In this document: piece by piece, positions 37,100-46,499 of the stretch
Position numbering within the stretch: position 1 is the first letter of the stretch
Layout: each line of letters begins with the position of its first letter
NCBI GenBank assembly: GCA_964448105.1
Contig: CAYUVK010000003.1
Coordinates: 1-64,000, forward strand
Length of the DNA stretch: 64,000 nucleotides
Origin: CAVQBP01 sp964448105
Lineage (GTDB): Bacteria; Bacteroidota; Ignavibacteria; Ignavibacteriales; Ignavibacteriaceae
Direction of reading: 5' to 3'
Program-made: the position numbers and the translations under genes
The notes under the pieces: model-generated
The model's input: the letters and a program-made list of their open reading frames with translations, nothing else
The model's database searches: none
What the model was told of the DNA's origin: nothing

Positions 37100-37654
37100 A
37101 TGGCAGAAGAAGAAAAGAAAAAAGAACAAACAGAAGAAAATGCAGAACCGGTTGTTCCGACGAAAAGTTCATTTTTCAACCAGAAAATAATTTTGATTGG
37201 TTTACCGCTTTTCATTGTACAATTGGTTGCAGTTTATTTTATAACCGCAAATTTTCTTTTAAATAAGGTTCAGGGTTCAACTCCAAATACAAAGGCAAGT
37301 AACGTGGAAAATAAAGGTGAGAATGCCGGTGAAAATGGTAAAGTTGAACTCGGAAAATACATTTACTTAATTGAAGATGTAATAGTCAACCCTTCCGGGA
37401 CGGAAGGGAAAAAACTATTGCTTGCTTCAGTTGGATTTGATTTATCGAATGAAGGAGAACAAAAAGAATTAAAAAGTAAGGAAGTTCTAGTTAAGGATGT
37501 TATTGTATCTACTCTATCCAGTAAAACTTTAGAACAGCTTTCCGATAGTTCATTCCGGGATAAATTGAAAAATGAAATAGGACAAAAAGTCATTTCTCTA
37601 ATTCCGGATCTAAAATTAAATGCAGTTTATTTTAGTAAATATATCATTCAATAA
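37100..37654 (+). CDS. fliL: Flagellar basal-body-associated protein FliL
   Basis: The 184-residue protein has a charged cytoplasmic start (EEEKKKEQTEEN), one membrane segment at about 30-53, and a periplasmic FliL domain with LEDVIVNPSG-like sequence (LIEDVIVNPSGTEGKKLLLA) near 92-111. FliL rings surround the stators and support torque. It is the first gene of the fliL-fliM-fliN-fliOPQR-flhBA run. No ribosome site is visible at the ATG. Confidence 0.92.
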   Translation: MAEEEKKKEQTEENAEPVVPTKSSFFNQKIILIGLPLFIVQLVAVYFITANFLLNKVQGSTPNTKASNVENKGENAGENGKVELGKYIYLIEDVIVNPSGTEGKKLLLASVGFDLSNEGEQKELKSKEVLVKDVIVSTLSSKTLEQLSDSSFRDKLKNEIGQKVISLIPDLKLNAVYFSKYIIQ

Positions 37655-37656
37655 AA

Positions 37657-38652
37657 ATGGCTGAAGTACTTTCACAACAAGAAATAGATCAACTACTTAA
37701 TAAGGTAAAAAGCGGAAAAGAAGGTGAAGAGGAGGTAGTAGTAAAATCTTCTGAGAACGAAGTTATACCTTTTGATTTTAGACTTCCAAATAGAATTTCT
37801 AAAAATCAGCTTAGAACTATCAGAAATATTAATGAAAACTTTGCCGAAAGTTTTAGCTCTTTTTTAGTTTCAAAACTTCAATCTATGGTTACAGTTAAAG
37901 TAACTACTGTAGATCAAATCTACTATTCCGAATATATATTGTCTGTTCCAAACCCGGCATGTCTTTTTACTTTTGAAATTAAAAACACGGATATCAAAGG
38001 AATATTAGAAATTAATGCCGATTTAGCTTTAACTATTGTTGATAGACTTTTAGGCGGTAATGGTAATGGGACAAAACAATCAAAAATGATCACTCCTATC
38101 GAGCAAAAAGTCTTAAGTTCGGTTGTTGAAAAAATAATGCTGGATCTCAAAAAAGCCTGGCAGGTTGTCGGTAACTTTGAATTTAATATTGAAAGATTTG
38201 AACCTGACATTGATTTTGCACAAATTACTACACAAAGCGAATCTGTTCTCCTTATATCATTTGAAGTGATTATTGGGGAACAACCATATATGATGAATAT
38301 TTGTTTTGCTACCTATGCATTTGATTTAATCTTGAACAAACTATCCTCTCAAAAACTTTCATCTATAAGACCGATGAAATATGAAGGGACTACATCGGAA
38401 GAGATTATAACTAATCATCTTTATCAAACTCTTATTCCTGTTACTGTGGAATTCGGGAAAGGTAAAATCAGTATACATGAGTTAATGGAATTGCAGAAAG
38501 GGGACATAATAGAACTTGAAACGAAAGTCAACGATGAGCACATTGTTAAAATAGGGAATAAAATTCTTTTTATGGGAAGAGCGGGAAATTTAAATAAACA
38601 TAAAGCAATTAAAGTAACAAGAAAAATAATTTCAGAAAATCTAAACAGGTAA
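37657..38652 (+). CDS. fliM: Flagellar motor switch protein FliM
   Basis: The 331-residue switch protein begins with the CheY-phosphate-binding peptide LSQQEIDQLLNKV (about 5-17). The middle CheC-like domain follows (FDFRLPNRISKNQLRTIRNI, then VDRLLGGNGNG). The C-terminal FliN-like (SpoA) domain is about 250-331. It joins FliG and FliN in the C-ring and reads the CheY signal. It lies 2 bp after fliL and 6 bp before fliN. Confidence 0.97.
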   Translation: MAEVLSQQEIDQLLNKVKSGKEGEEEVVVKSSENEVIPFDFRLPNRISKNQLRTIRNINENFAESFSSFLVSKLQSMVTVKVTTVDQIYYSEYILSVPNPACLFTFEIKNTDIKGILEINADLALTIVDRLLGGNGNGTKQSKMITPIEQKVLSSVVEKIMLDLKKAWQVVGNFEFNIERFEPDIDFAQITTQSESVLLISFEVIIGEQPYMMNICFATYAFDLILNKLSSQKLSSIRPMKYEGTTSEEIITNHLYQTLIPVTVEFGKGKISIHELMELQKGDIIELETKVNDEHIVKIGNKILFMGRAGNLNKHKAIKVTRKIISENLNR

Positions 38653-38658
38653 ATATCT

Positions 38659-39081
38659 ATGGCTGAAAATATCGAACAAGATACAAACAATGATATAAAT
38701 AATGAAGAACAGCAAGAAACACACGATTCTGCTAGCAATGTAGATAATGAACCGCAAGTAGCTGCCAATGTAGCGGATTTTGAAGACCTAGATGAATCAA
38801 ATATTCGTGATAAAAATTCTGCTGATAAACTGGATTTCTTAAAAGACTTGCAGCTAAATGTTTATATCGAATTAGGCAGAACCCAAATGCAGATAAAAGA
38901 TATTCTTGAACTCGAACGCGGTTATGTAATTGAACTTGATAAATTAGCCAGCGAACCTGTAGACATTTATGTAAACAATAAAAAAATTGCAGAGGGCGAA
39001 GTTGTTGTTATTGATAAACATTTTGGGATTCGTATTACCAATCTAAAAGAAGCATCTACCAGGCTTAAAGGATTATACTAA
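38659..39081 (+). CDS. fliN: Flagellar motor switch protein FliN
   Basis: The 140-residue protein has an acidic, Asn/Gln-rich N-terminal extension (about 1-55) and a C-terminal SpoA domain with LQLNVYIELGRTQMQIKDIL and GEVVVIDKHFGIRITNL. It forms the base of the C-ring with FliM and docks FliH. The N-terminal extension is poorly conserved in the family. Its stop adjoins the fliO ATG. Confidence 0.95.
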   Translation: MAENIEQDTNNDINNEEQQETHDSASNVDNEPQVAANVADFEDLDESNIRDKNSADKLDFLKDLQLNVYIELGRTQMQIKDILELERGYVIELDKLASEPVDIYVNNKKIAEGEVVVIDKHFGIRITNLKEASTRLKGLY

Positions 39082-39435
39082 ATGGGTTTTTTTGATGTTC
39101 TTAAAGTTTTCTTTCCGCTAATTTTAATTGTCGGTTTACTTTATACTGTACTTCATTTTGTAAAAAAATCAGGATTCTCTATACGCAACGGCAAATCAAA
39201 GATCTATAAAAAATTTAATGTTAAAGTTGTAAATACACAAATGATTATGCCGAAGAAATTCATATCAATAGTAAAAATAAAAGATAAATTTCTTGTATTG
39301 GGTGTAAGTGAAAATTCAATAAATATGCTTAAAGAATTTGATGACGAAATTGAATATGAAGAGCAAACTTATACTGAAAGAAGCAACGAAAACAATTTCC
39401 TTGCTCTTTTAAAGAAGAACCTGGGATTTAAATGA
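39082..39435 (+). CDS. fliO: Flagellar export protein FliO
   Basis: The 117-residue protein has one N-terminal membrane segment (VFFPLILIVGLLYTVLHFV, about 9-27) and a small cytoplasmic domain with KKFISIVKIKDKFLVLGVSE, the FliO pattern. FliO helps assemble the FliP ring of the export gate. It starts immediately after the fliN stop and overlaps fliP by 4 bp. Confidence 0.88.
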   Translation: MGFFDVLKVFFPLILIVGLLYTVLHFVKKSGFSIRNGKSKIYKKFNVKVVNTQMIMPKKFISIVKIKDKFLVLGVSENSINMLKEFDDEIEYEEQTYTERSNENNFLALLKKNLGFK

Positions 39436-40190
39436 AAAAATTTGCTTTTATTTTTGGGATATTATTGATTTTTTTTGTTGCCACGCCTGTATTTGCACAA
39501 CAATCTACAACGATTCCCATTCCTAAAATCGGGATAAATATCGGAACTTCGGAAAATCCAAAAGATGTTTCCGTAACTCTTCAAATTTTGCTTTTAATGA
39601 CTGTGCTTTCATTAGCACCTTCAATTTTAATAATGACAACTTCCTACTTAAGAATAATCATAGTATTCCATTTTCTTAAAAGTGCATTGGGGACACAATC
39701 GATGCCTCCTAGCCAGCTTCTAGCCGGAATAGCTCTTTTCATTACTTTTTTTGTTATGGCACCTACCTGGAGTAAAGTAAATGACACTGCCTTAAAGCCA
39801 TTGATGGATGGAAAAATAAAACTGGAAGAAGCTTATGATAAAGGTATTGAACCTATACGGGAATTTATGTTTAAAAATGTAAGAGATGAGGACCTTGCGT
39901 TATTTATTAATCTTGCAAATTTAAAAAGACCTGAAAACAGGAATGATTTACCTACTTATATTGTTATCCCTGCTTTTGCCTTAAGTGAACTTAGGGCTGG
40001 ATTTATAATTGGTTTTTTCCTTTTTATCCCTTTCCTAATGATTGATATGATAGTATCGAGTATTTTAATGTCGATGGGAATGATGATGATTCCACCGATG
40101 TTAATATCACTTCCCTTTAAAATATTATTATTCGTTCTAGTAGACGGCTGGAATTTAATAGTCGGATCAGTAGTAAGGAGTTTTAGTTAA
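39432..40190 (+). CDS. fliP: Flagellar export gate protein FliP
   Basis: The 252-residue membrane protein starts with a cleavable signal (to about residue 22, VFAQQ), unusual among export gate parts but normal for FliP. The FliP signatures SYLRIIIVFHFLKSALGTQS (about 72-91) and FIIGFFLFIPFLMIDMIVSS (about 192-211) are present. FliP5-FliQ4-FliR1 form the export channel. The gene is packed between fliO and fliQ without spacing. Confidence 0.97.
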   Translation: MKKFAFIFGILLIFFVATPVFAQQSTTIPIPKIGINIGTSENPKDVSVTLQILLLMTVLSLAPSILIMTTSYLRIIIVFHFLKSALGTQSMPPSQLLAGIALFITFFVMAPTWSKVNDTALKPLMDGKIKLEEAYDKGIEPIREFMFKNVRDEDLALFINLANLKRPENRNDLPTYIVIPAFALSELRAGFIIGFFLFIPFLMIDMIVSSILMSMGMMMIPPMLISLPFKILLFVLVDGWNLIVGSVVRSFS

Positions 40191-40460
40191 ATGACTGAAG
40201 AAATAGTAATTGGAATTATTAAAGAAGCATTTTTTACAACATTCATAATCATATTGCCTGTATTGGGAGTTTCCCTGGTGGTAGGAATATTTATATCAAT
40301 TTTTCAAGCAGCAACTTCAATACAAGAAATGACCTTGACGTTTGTCCCGAAAATTCTTGTTACAGCTATTGCCATTATATTCCTTCTTCCATGGATGATG
40401 GATAAAATTGTATCGTTTACATTAAAAATATTTTCAATGTTCTCAAGTATAATTAGATGA
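40191..40460 (+). CDS. fliQ: Flagellar export gate protein FliQ
   Basis: The 89-residue protein has the two membrane helices of FliQ and the family motif GIFISIFQAATSIQEMTLTF (about 28-47), followed by PKILVTAIAIIFLLPWMM. It starts at the base after the fliP stop and overlaps fliR by 4 bp. Confidence 0.97.
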   Translation: MTEEIVIGIIKEAFFTTFIIILPVLGVSLVVGIFISIFQAATSIQEMTLTFVPKILVTAIAIIFLLPWMMDKIVSFTLKIFSMFSSIIR

Positions 40461-41233
40461 ACCATATTCTAATTCTCGATTTTATAATTGTATTATTAAT
40501 ATTTTTAAGGATTTTTGCGGCATTTATTTCGGCACCCATTTTTAATAACCAGGCAATACCAACTATTGTAAAAATCTTTTTGGCATTTGTTATTGCCTAC
40601 ATAATTTTTTTGGTTAGAGATAACTCCGCAACAAAAGTCGAAACCGGGCTTTTTTGGTTATTTACAAATGCAATTAAAGAAATAATAACGGGTTTATTAA
40701 TTGGCTATTCATTGAATCTTGTCTTTTACGGTTTCTCGTATGCCGGTAGTCTTATAGGATTTGATATGGAACTTTCAATGGCACAGGTTCTAAACCCTAT
40801 GGATAATTCAGATACAAATCTTCTTGGTGAAGTGATTTATATGGCAGCAATTTTAATATTCTTTTTAATTAATGGTCATCATTATTTGATTAGGGCATTA
40901 GCATATTCGTTTACAGTAATTCCTTTGGGAAAATATTCCATATCAAAACCTGTTTTTGATTTAATAATAAAATACTCTGCAGGTGTTTTTATAGTTGCCA
41001 TAAAAATTTCTGCTCCTTTTTTAATCTCTTTTTTCCTGGTAAATATAGCCGAAGGAATAATTGCCAGGGTAATACCTCAAATGCAGGTATTCTTTGTTGT
41101 TCAGCCCCTTAAAATCAGTTTAGGATTTCTACTTTTAATAATGTCTACTCCGTTATTAATCTTTGCTATAAAAAATCTATTGAAATCTTTTGAGGATAAT
41201 CTTTTTACATTAGTTAAAGCGATGGGAAGTTGA
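40457..41233 (+). CDS. fliR: Flagellar export gate protein FliR
   Basis: The 258-residue membrane protein has about six hydrophobic segments and FliR motifs such as RIFAAFISAPIFNNQAIPTI (about 17-36), GLLIGYSLNLVFYGFSYAGS and IARVIPQMQVFFVVQPLKI. It caps the FliPQR channel. One base separates its stop from the flhB ATG. Confidence 0.96.
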   Translation: MNHILILDFIIVLLIFLRIFAAFISAPIFNNQAIPTIVKIFLAFVIAYIIFLVRDNSATKVETGLFWLFTNAIKEIITGLLIGYSLNLVFYGFSYAGSLIGFDMELSMAQVLNPMDNSDTNLLGEVIYMAAILIFFLINGHHYLIRALAYSFTVIPLGKYSISKPVFDLIIKYSAGVFIVAIKISAPFLISFFLVNIAEGIIARVIPQMQVFFVVQPLKISLGFLLLIMSTPLLIFAIKNLLKSFEDNLFTLVKAMGS

Positions 41234-41234
41234 A

Positions 41235-42320
41235 ATGGCTGAGACTGAAGGACAGGAAAAGACCGAGCAACCATCGCAGAAGAAACTGGATGAAAGCAGG
41301 GAAAAAGGTCAGGTTGCCAAAAGTGTGGAAATTAATTCCCTCGTTATTTTTACTACCGGGCTAATGTTTCTTTACTTTAGTCATTCAATGATTGGAGAGA
41401 ATCTTTCTAAGGTTACTATTAAAATCTTTTCCTCTTTAGATGTTTTAAATTTAAATATGAATACGTTTCAAATATATGTTAAAGATGGATTATGGTTTTT
41501 AGCTTTTACGATTTTCCCAATCTTTGCCGGGCTATTTATAACCGCTTTCATTGCGGCCACCTCTCAGGTCGGCTTTAAAATGAGTATGAAAGCATTGGCA
41601 CCGAAAGGCGAAAGGTTTAATATTTTCAAAGGTGTTAAAAAAGTTTTTTTTTCGCCGACTTCTGTTGTGGAAGTGCTCAAATCTTTACTAAAATTAATTA
41701 TTATTAGTGCTGTAGTATATTATGTAATGGATGATCTTCTAATTAAGTCTACCAATTTGATTGAAATATCTGTTGGCGAAATAACAACCTTTATGATAAA
41801 AGCTGCATTTGAATTAACCTGGAAAATAGCAATTATTTATTCATTAATTGCTGCTTCCGATTTCATTTACCAGAAGTTTAATTTCAAAAAGCAAATGATG
41901 ATGACTAAACAGGAAGTAAAAGAGGAAGTTAGACAAACTGAAGGTGATCCATTTATTAAGTCGAGAATAAGAAGAATTCAGCACATGATTTCCAGGAGCA
42001 GAATGATGCAGGAAGTAGTGAAAGCCGATGTTGTAATAACAAACCCGACCCATTACGCCATTGCTTTGAAATACGATCTGCAGAAAGACGCAGCTCCCCG
42101 GGTTTTAGCCAAAGGTGTTGATGAATTGGCGAAAAAGATAAAAGAAATAGCTGTCGAAAATAATATTCCTTTACATGAAGACAGGGAATTAGCAAGAGCA
42201 CTATATAAGTTTTGTGAAGTTGGAGATCTAATTCCGGAAAAATTATTTAGAGCTGTTGCACAAATTCTGGCTTATGTATATCAGCTTAGAAAAAATAAAA
42301 AAGTAAAAATGATTGCTTAA
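41235..42320 (+). CDS. flhB: Flagellar export switch protein FlhB
   Basis: The 361-residue protein starts EKTEQPSQKKLDESREKGQV (about 6-25), the FlhB signature, and has four membrane segments. Its cytoplasmic domain contains the autocleavage motif NPTH in VITNPTHYAIAL at about 271-274, which is needed for the switch from hook to filament export. FlhB is a target of FliK. It is followed by flhA with a one-base gap. Confidence 0.97.
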   Translation: MAETEGQEKTEQPSQKKLDESREKGQVAKSVEINSLVIFTTGLMFLYFSHSMIGENLSKVTIKIFSSLDVLNLNMNTFQIYVKDGLWFLAFTIFPIFAGLFITAFIAATSQVGFKMSMKALAPKGERFNIFKGVKKVFFSPTSVVEVLKSLLKLIIISAVVYYVMDDLLIKSTNLIEISVGEITTFMIKAAFELTWKIAIIYSLIAASDFIYQKFNFKKQMMMTKQEVKEEVRQTEGDPFIKSRIRRIQHMISRSRMMQEVVKADVVITNPTHYAIALKYDLQKDAAPRVLAKGVDELAKKIKEIAVENNIPLHEDRELARALYKFCEVGDLIPEKLFRAVAQILAYVYQLRKNKKVKMIA

Positions 42321-42321
42321 T

Positions 42322-44370
42322 ATGAAAGGTTTAGGAAGAAATACAGATATAATTTTAGCATTCGGCTTAATATTTATTTTAGGCTTAATGCTTATACCAT
42401 TGCCTCCTACAATGCTGGATTTTTTCCTTGCACTAAATATTAGCCTTGCAGTTTTAATCCTTATAGTTTCATTATATATACAATCACCTCTTGATATTTC
42501 TATTTTCCCGGGTTTACTCCTTGTTTTAACCCTGTTTAGACTTTCACTTAACATTAGTTCAACAAGATTAATTTTAATTCAAGGTAATGCCGGAAAAATC
42601 ATTGATAGTTTTGGGAACTTTGTTGTTGGTGGTAATTTTGTAGTAGGTTTCATTGTATTCATTATCCTGGTAATAATTCAATTTATTGTTATTGTAAAAG
42701 GTTCTGGTAGAATATCCGAAGTAGCTGCACGTTTTACCCTGGATGCTATGCCTGGTAAACAGATGGCAATTGATGCTGACTTGAATACGGGCTTAATAAA
42801 TGAAAGTGAAGCAAGGGCAAGAAGAGATAATATAGCCCGAGAAGCTGAATTTTATGGAGCAATGGACGGAGCCAGTAAGTTTGTAAAAGGGGATGCTATT
42901 GCAGGGCTGCTTATAAATGGAATCAATATAATAGGTGGATTTATCATTGGTGTTGCACAAAGAGGTTTAACTTTTTCCGATGCATTAAAAACATATACTA
43001 TTTTAACTATTGGTGATGGGTTAGTTTCTCAAATTCCTGCTTTATTAATTGCAACTGCTGCGGGTCTTGTTGTAACAAGAAGTGCTGCCGGAACTGCGCT
43101 CGATATGCAAATGAGAAAACAGCTTCTTTCAAATCCAAGGGTGCTTGGTACTGTTTCCGGGGCTATATTTTTATTTGCTCTTATACCGGGAATGCCGACA
43201 ATACCTTTTGTTATTTTGAGTATTTTTTTGGGAACCGGTTCTTATTTAAGTAAGAAAAGAATAAAAGCTGCTGAAACTGTTGAGACAGTTGAAGAAGAGA
43301 CTCCGGATCAAAGCGAAGATAAAGTTGAGCAATATCTCCAGGTTGACCCGATTGAGATTGAAATTGGTTATGGATTAATAAGTCTTGTGGATGAAAAACA
43401 GGGAGGCAACTTATTTCAAAAAATCTCGTCTACAAGGAAATACATTGCTCTGGAATATGGAATTCTAATTCCGCCGGTTAGAGTTAGAGACAATCTACAG
43501 CTAGATCCAAATCAATATTTAATAAAAATAAAAGGAAATATTGTTGCTTCATATGAAATATATACCGATAGGTTCCTTGCTATGAATCCGGGTCACATAA
43601 AAGAAAAATTAAGCGGTATTCAAACCGAAGATCCTGCTTTTAATTTGCCTGCATGCTGGATTTCCACCGAAGAAAAAGAAAAAGCGGAGCTTCTTGAATA
43701 TACGGTTGTTGACGGAACTTCCGTATTATCTACACATTTGCAGGAAACTTTAAAGAAAAACTTTGACAAGATACTATCGCGTCAGGCTGTTAAGCAGCTT
43801 CTTGAAAACCTCAAAAAAGATTATCCTGCGGTTATTGAAGATATTAATGCAGAAGTATTATCGCTTGGAACAATACAAAAAGTATTACAAAATTTATTGA
43901 AAGAGCTTATCCCGATAAAAGATTTAGTCCAAATTTTAGAGGCATTAATTGATTATTCTAAGGCTACCAAAAATATTGATGTATTAACCGAATATGTAAG
44001 GCATTCAATTGGAGATACAATTGCAAACATCTATAAAGATAATAATGATATAATTAGAGCAGCAGCTCTTGGTAATAATCTTGAATCATTGATAACAAGA
44101 ACACTGCAAAATCAAAAGGAAACAAGTTCCACATTAGGATTAAACCCTGTATTATTAAAAGATTTGAATATGAAAATTGATAGTGTAGAATTGAAATTCA
44201 AATCACTGGGTTATCATCCTGTAATTATTACGTCGGCGACAATAAGAATGTATTTTTATAGATTAATAAATTCGAGTTTTCCGGAAGTTTCGGTACTTTC
44301 ATATACTGAGCTTCCGTCTCATATAGAAATTGAATTCATAGACAAAGTGGAAATAGAAAATGCAAATTAA
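42322..44370 (+). CDS. flhA: Flagellar export gate protein FlhA
   Basis: The 682-residue membrane protein has about eight N-terminal spans, with the family motif FRLSLNISSTRLIL near 70-83 and the FHIPEP-type loop region RFTLDAMPGKQMAIDADLN. A large C-terminal cytoplasmic domain binds chaperone-substrate complexes. Nine cytoplasmic FlhA domains form the docking ring. ATG 42322 was preferred over a TTG at 42313 inside flhB. The last codons overlap flhF by 11 bp. Confidence 0.97.
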   Translation: MKGLGRNTDIILAFGLIFILGLMLIPLPPTMLDFFLALNISLAVLILIVSLYIQSPLDISIFPGLLLVLTLFRLSLNISSTRLILIQGNAGKIIDSFGNFVVGGNFVVGFIVFIILVIIQFIVIVKGSGRISEVAARFTLDAMPGKQMAIDADLNTGLINESEARARRDNIAREAEFYGAMDGASKFVKGDAIAGLLINGINIIGGFIIGVAQRGLTFSDALKTYTILTIGDGLVSQIPALLIATAAGLVVTRSAAGTALDMQMRKQLLSNPRVLGTVSGAIFLFALIPGMPTIPFVILSIFLGTGSYLSKKRIKAAETVETVEEETPDQSEDKVEQYLQVDPIEIEIGYGLISLVDEKQGGNLFQKISSTRKYIALEYGILIPPVRVRDNLQLDPNQYLIKIKGNIVASYEIYTDRFLAMNPGHIKEKLSGIQTEDPAFNLPACWISTEEKEKAELLEYTVVDGTSVLSTHLQETLKKNFDKILSRQAVKQLLENLKKDYPAVIEDINAEVLSLGTIQKVLQNLLKELIPIKDLVQILEALIDYSKATKNIDVLTEYVRHSIGDTIANIYKDNNDIIRAAALGNNLESLITRTLQNQKETSSTLGLNPVLLKDLNMKIDSVELKFKSLGYHPVIITSATIRMYFYRLINSSFPEVSVLSYTELPSHIEIEFIDKVEIENAN

Positions 44371-45565
44371 AAAATTCTTAGGCCCAACATTAAAAGAAGC
44401 CACTCTTCAGATGAAGGAAGAGTTCGGAAGTGAAGCAATTATTCTTGGTTCAAGGGTAATTGAAGATAATTCAGAGTTCGGGAAAAGGAAAATGTTTGAA
44501 ATAACTGTTGGCTTTGATGAAAAAATAAAATCTAAAATTGAAGAAACAGAAGAAGAAGAGTTGTATATGAGCCCGGGTTTTGCTGAAGAGATTGCTTTGC
44601 TTACAAAGAAGGTTTATCCGGCAGCTGCCAAACAAAATATCCCTTCAAAAAAAGTAATTAATAACAGGCAAATCTCGGATACGATGAATGATAAAGAAAA
44701 GAAAAAACAATCATTTTCAGATATTTTATCGGCTTCAGACAAAAACAACAATAGAAGCAATGAAACACAAAGAGATATCGAAGATGAGATAAAGGATATT
44801 TCTGAATTACTTTCTCTGAGGGAAATTTCAAAACCTTTAGTATCTGTTATATTAAACCAGCTTGAACAGTATAAGAAATTTTTACATCCGTCAAATATAG
44901 ACAGTTACGTTCTATCAAGCATTGCATCCATGATCCCGACTAAAAATTTTGAACTATATAAAAGCAATAAGCCAAAGGTTGTTTCTGTTGTCGGACCAAC
45001 AGGTGTAGGGAAAACTACGTGTATTGCAAAATTAGCGGTTATTGCTAAAATTCTTCATAACCTGGACGTTGGATTAATCTCTGTTGATACCTACCGGCTT
45101 GGTGCAATTGATCAATTAAGAATCTTCTCTGAAATAAGCGATATTGATATGCTTATTGCTTATGAACCTGAAGAAATGCCGGGTCTTATAAACAGCTTTA
45201 AAAATAAAGATATAATTTTTATAGATACTGCAGGAAGAAGTCAAAAAAATTCCGAGCATCTTACAAAAACAAAAATGTATCTGGATACTATTAAAATAGA
45301 TGAGACGTTTCTTGTTTTAAGTGCTACAAATTCGACGAAAAACCTTTTTGATACTGCAGAGAAATTTAAAACATTTAGCTACGATTCTTTCGTTTTTACT
45401 AAGGTAGATGAAGGAGTGGCATTTGGCAATTTATTAAATACACTAACAAATTTTAATCTGCCGGTAACATTCCTCTCAAACGGCCAGGTTATTCCGGATG
45501 ATATAATTTCTGCAGATTCTGAATTTATTGCTAACCTGATATTTACAGGGAAGATTGGAAAATGA
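44360..45565 (+). CDS. flhF: Flagellar placement GTPase FlhF
   Basis: The 401-residue SRP-type GTPase has an N-terminal basic/variable domain (MQIKKFLGPTLKEATLQMKE start), a helical N domain, and a G domain. The G domain shows G1 in VVGPTGVGKTTCIAKLA (about 214-230), the DTYRLGAIDQL motif, DTAGRSQKN (G3) and TKVDEG (G4). FlhF sets site and number of flagella together with FlhG. It overlaps flhA and flhG at its ends. Confidence 0.96.
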   Translation: MQIKKFLGPTLKEATLQMKEEFGSEAIILGSRVIEDNSEFGKRKMFEITVGFDEKIKSKIEETEEEELYMSPGFAEEIALLTKKVYPAAAKQNIPSKKVINNRQISDTMNDKEKKKQSFSDILSASDKNNNRSNETQRDIEDEIKDISELLSLREISKPLVSVILNQLEQYKKFLHPSNIDSYVLSSIASMIPTKNFELYKSNKPKVVSVVGPTGVGKTTCIAKLAVIAKILHNLDVGLISVDTYRLGAIDQLRIFSEISDIDMLIAYEPEEMPGLINSFKNKDIIFIDTAGRSQKNSEHLTKTKMYLDTIKIDETFLVLSATNSTKNLFDTAEKFKTFSYDSFVFTKVDEGVAFGNLLNTLTNFNLPVTFLSNGQVIPDDIISADSEFIANLIFTGKIGK

Positions 45566-46425
45566 TTGGCCAAGCGGAAAGGCTTATCAAGCTCAAAAAT
45601 CTTGAGAAGATAAGAAAAAAATCCAACGAATTTAAAATTATTACTTTTACTTCCGGTAAAGGGGGGACAGGGAAGACTTTTATTTCTTTGAGCATTGCCT
45701 ATGCTTTATCTAAAATGAATAAGAAGATCTTGTTTATAGATATGGACTTAAACTTTGCCAATTCAAATATTTTATTAAATATTATTCCCAAAATTTCGAT
45801 TGATAATTTTTTTAAGGGGAATAAATTATTAAGTGAAGTTGTTACCGAATATAAACCCAATTTTCATTTAATATTTGGGGAATCGGGTGAAACCGAACCG
45901 GTTGAATTAAAAGATGAATTAGTAACCCGGTTGTTTAACAATCTGAACAAGCTGAAAGAAAGTTATGATTTCATTATAATAGATACTGCTTCAGGTGGAC
46001 AAAAAGGATTAATTAATCTTTTAACTTTTTCGGATGTTAATATTATAGTCACATCTCCGGAACCGACAGCGGTCATGGATGCATACGTCATGATCAAATT
46101 ATTGAATAATGAAAAATTTGACGGCAAAAAATTTATTCTTGTTAATAAGTGTACAAATGAAGAAGAAGCTGAAACTGCATACAACAATATTCAAACAGCT
46201 TCAAATTATTTTTTAAAGGAGAATATTGAATTCTTAGGATACATTGAGTTTGACGAAAAAGTTTACCATTCAATCACAAAGCAGCAATTTTTAATAGAGC
46301 AAAATCCATCTTCTCAAACAAGCATAAAATTAAATAAATTAAGCAGGTCATTATCCGATATCCTTCAATTGGCTAATATTCCGCAGTCACACCCCAACAA
46401 CATTTTAACTTCCTCTAATTTTTAA
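45562..46425 (+). CDS. flhG: MinD-like ATPase FlhG
   Basis: The 287-residue ATPase has the deviant Walker A in TSGKGGTGKTFISL (about 30-43), the DMDLNFANSNIL stretch and IIIDTASGGQKG (Walker B region). The N-terminal peptide GQAERLIKL resembles the DQAxxLR motif by which FlhG activates the FlhF GTPase. It limits flagellar number. The gene overlaps flhF by 4 bp and ends the fliL-flhG run. Confidence 0.94.
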   Translation: MIGQAERLIKLKNLEKIRKKSNEFKIITFTSGKGGTGKTFISLSIAYALSKMNKKILFIDMDLNFANSNILLNIIPKISIDNFFKGNKLLSEVVTEYKPNFHLIFGESGETEPVELKDELVTRLFNNLNKLKESYDFIIIDTASGGQKGLINLLTFSDVNIIVTSPEPTAVMDAYVMIKLLNNEKFDGKKFILVNKCTNEEEAETAYNNIQTASNYFLKENIEFLGYIEFDEKVYHSITKQQFLIEQNPSSQTSIKLNKLSRSLSDILQLANIPQSHPNNILTSSNF

Positions 46426-46467
46426 CCAAATCAGACTGATTTCGTCCTCCGGACAGATTAAATCCAT

Positions 46468-46483
46468 TGGTATGTTATTTGAA
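46468..46483 (+). promoter_or_regulatory. Sigma-54-like promoter motif before the fliA operon
   Basis: TGGTATGTTATTTGAA has the sigma-54 spacing with TGG at -24 and the TTGAA -12 variant seen also before flgB and fliL. It ends 16 bp before the ATG at 46500. It lies in the first non-coding gap after flhG, where a promoter for the fliA operon is expected. Confidence 0.4.
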
Positions 46484-46499
46484 TTTTTCCAAACAAATT

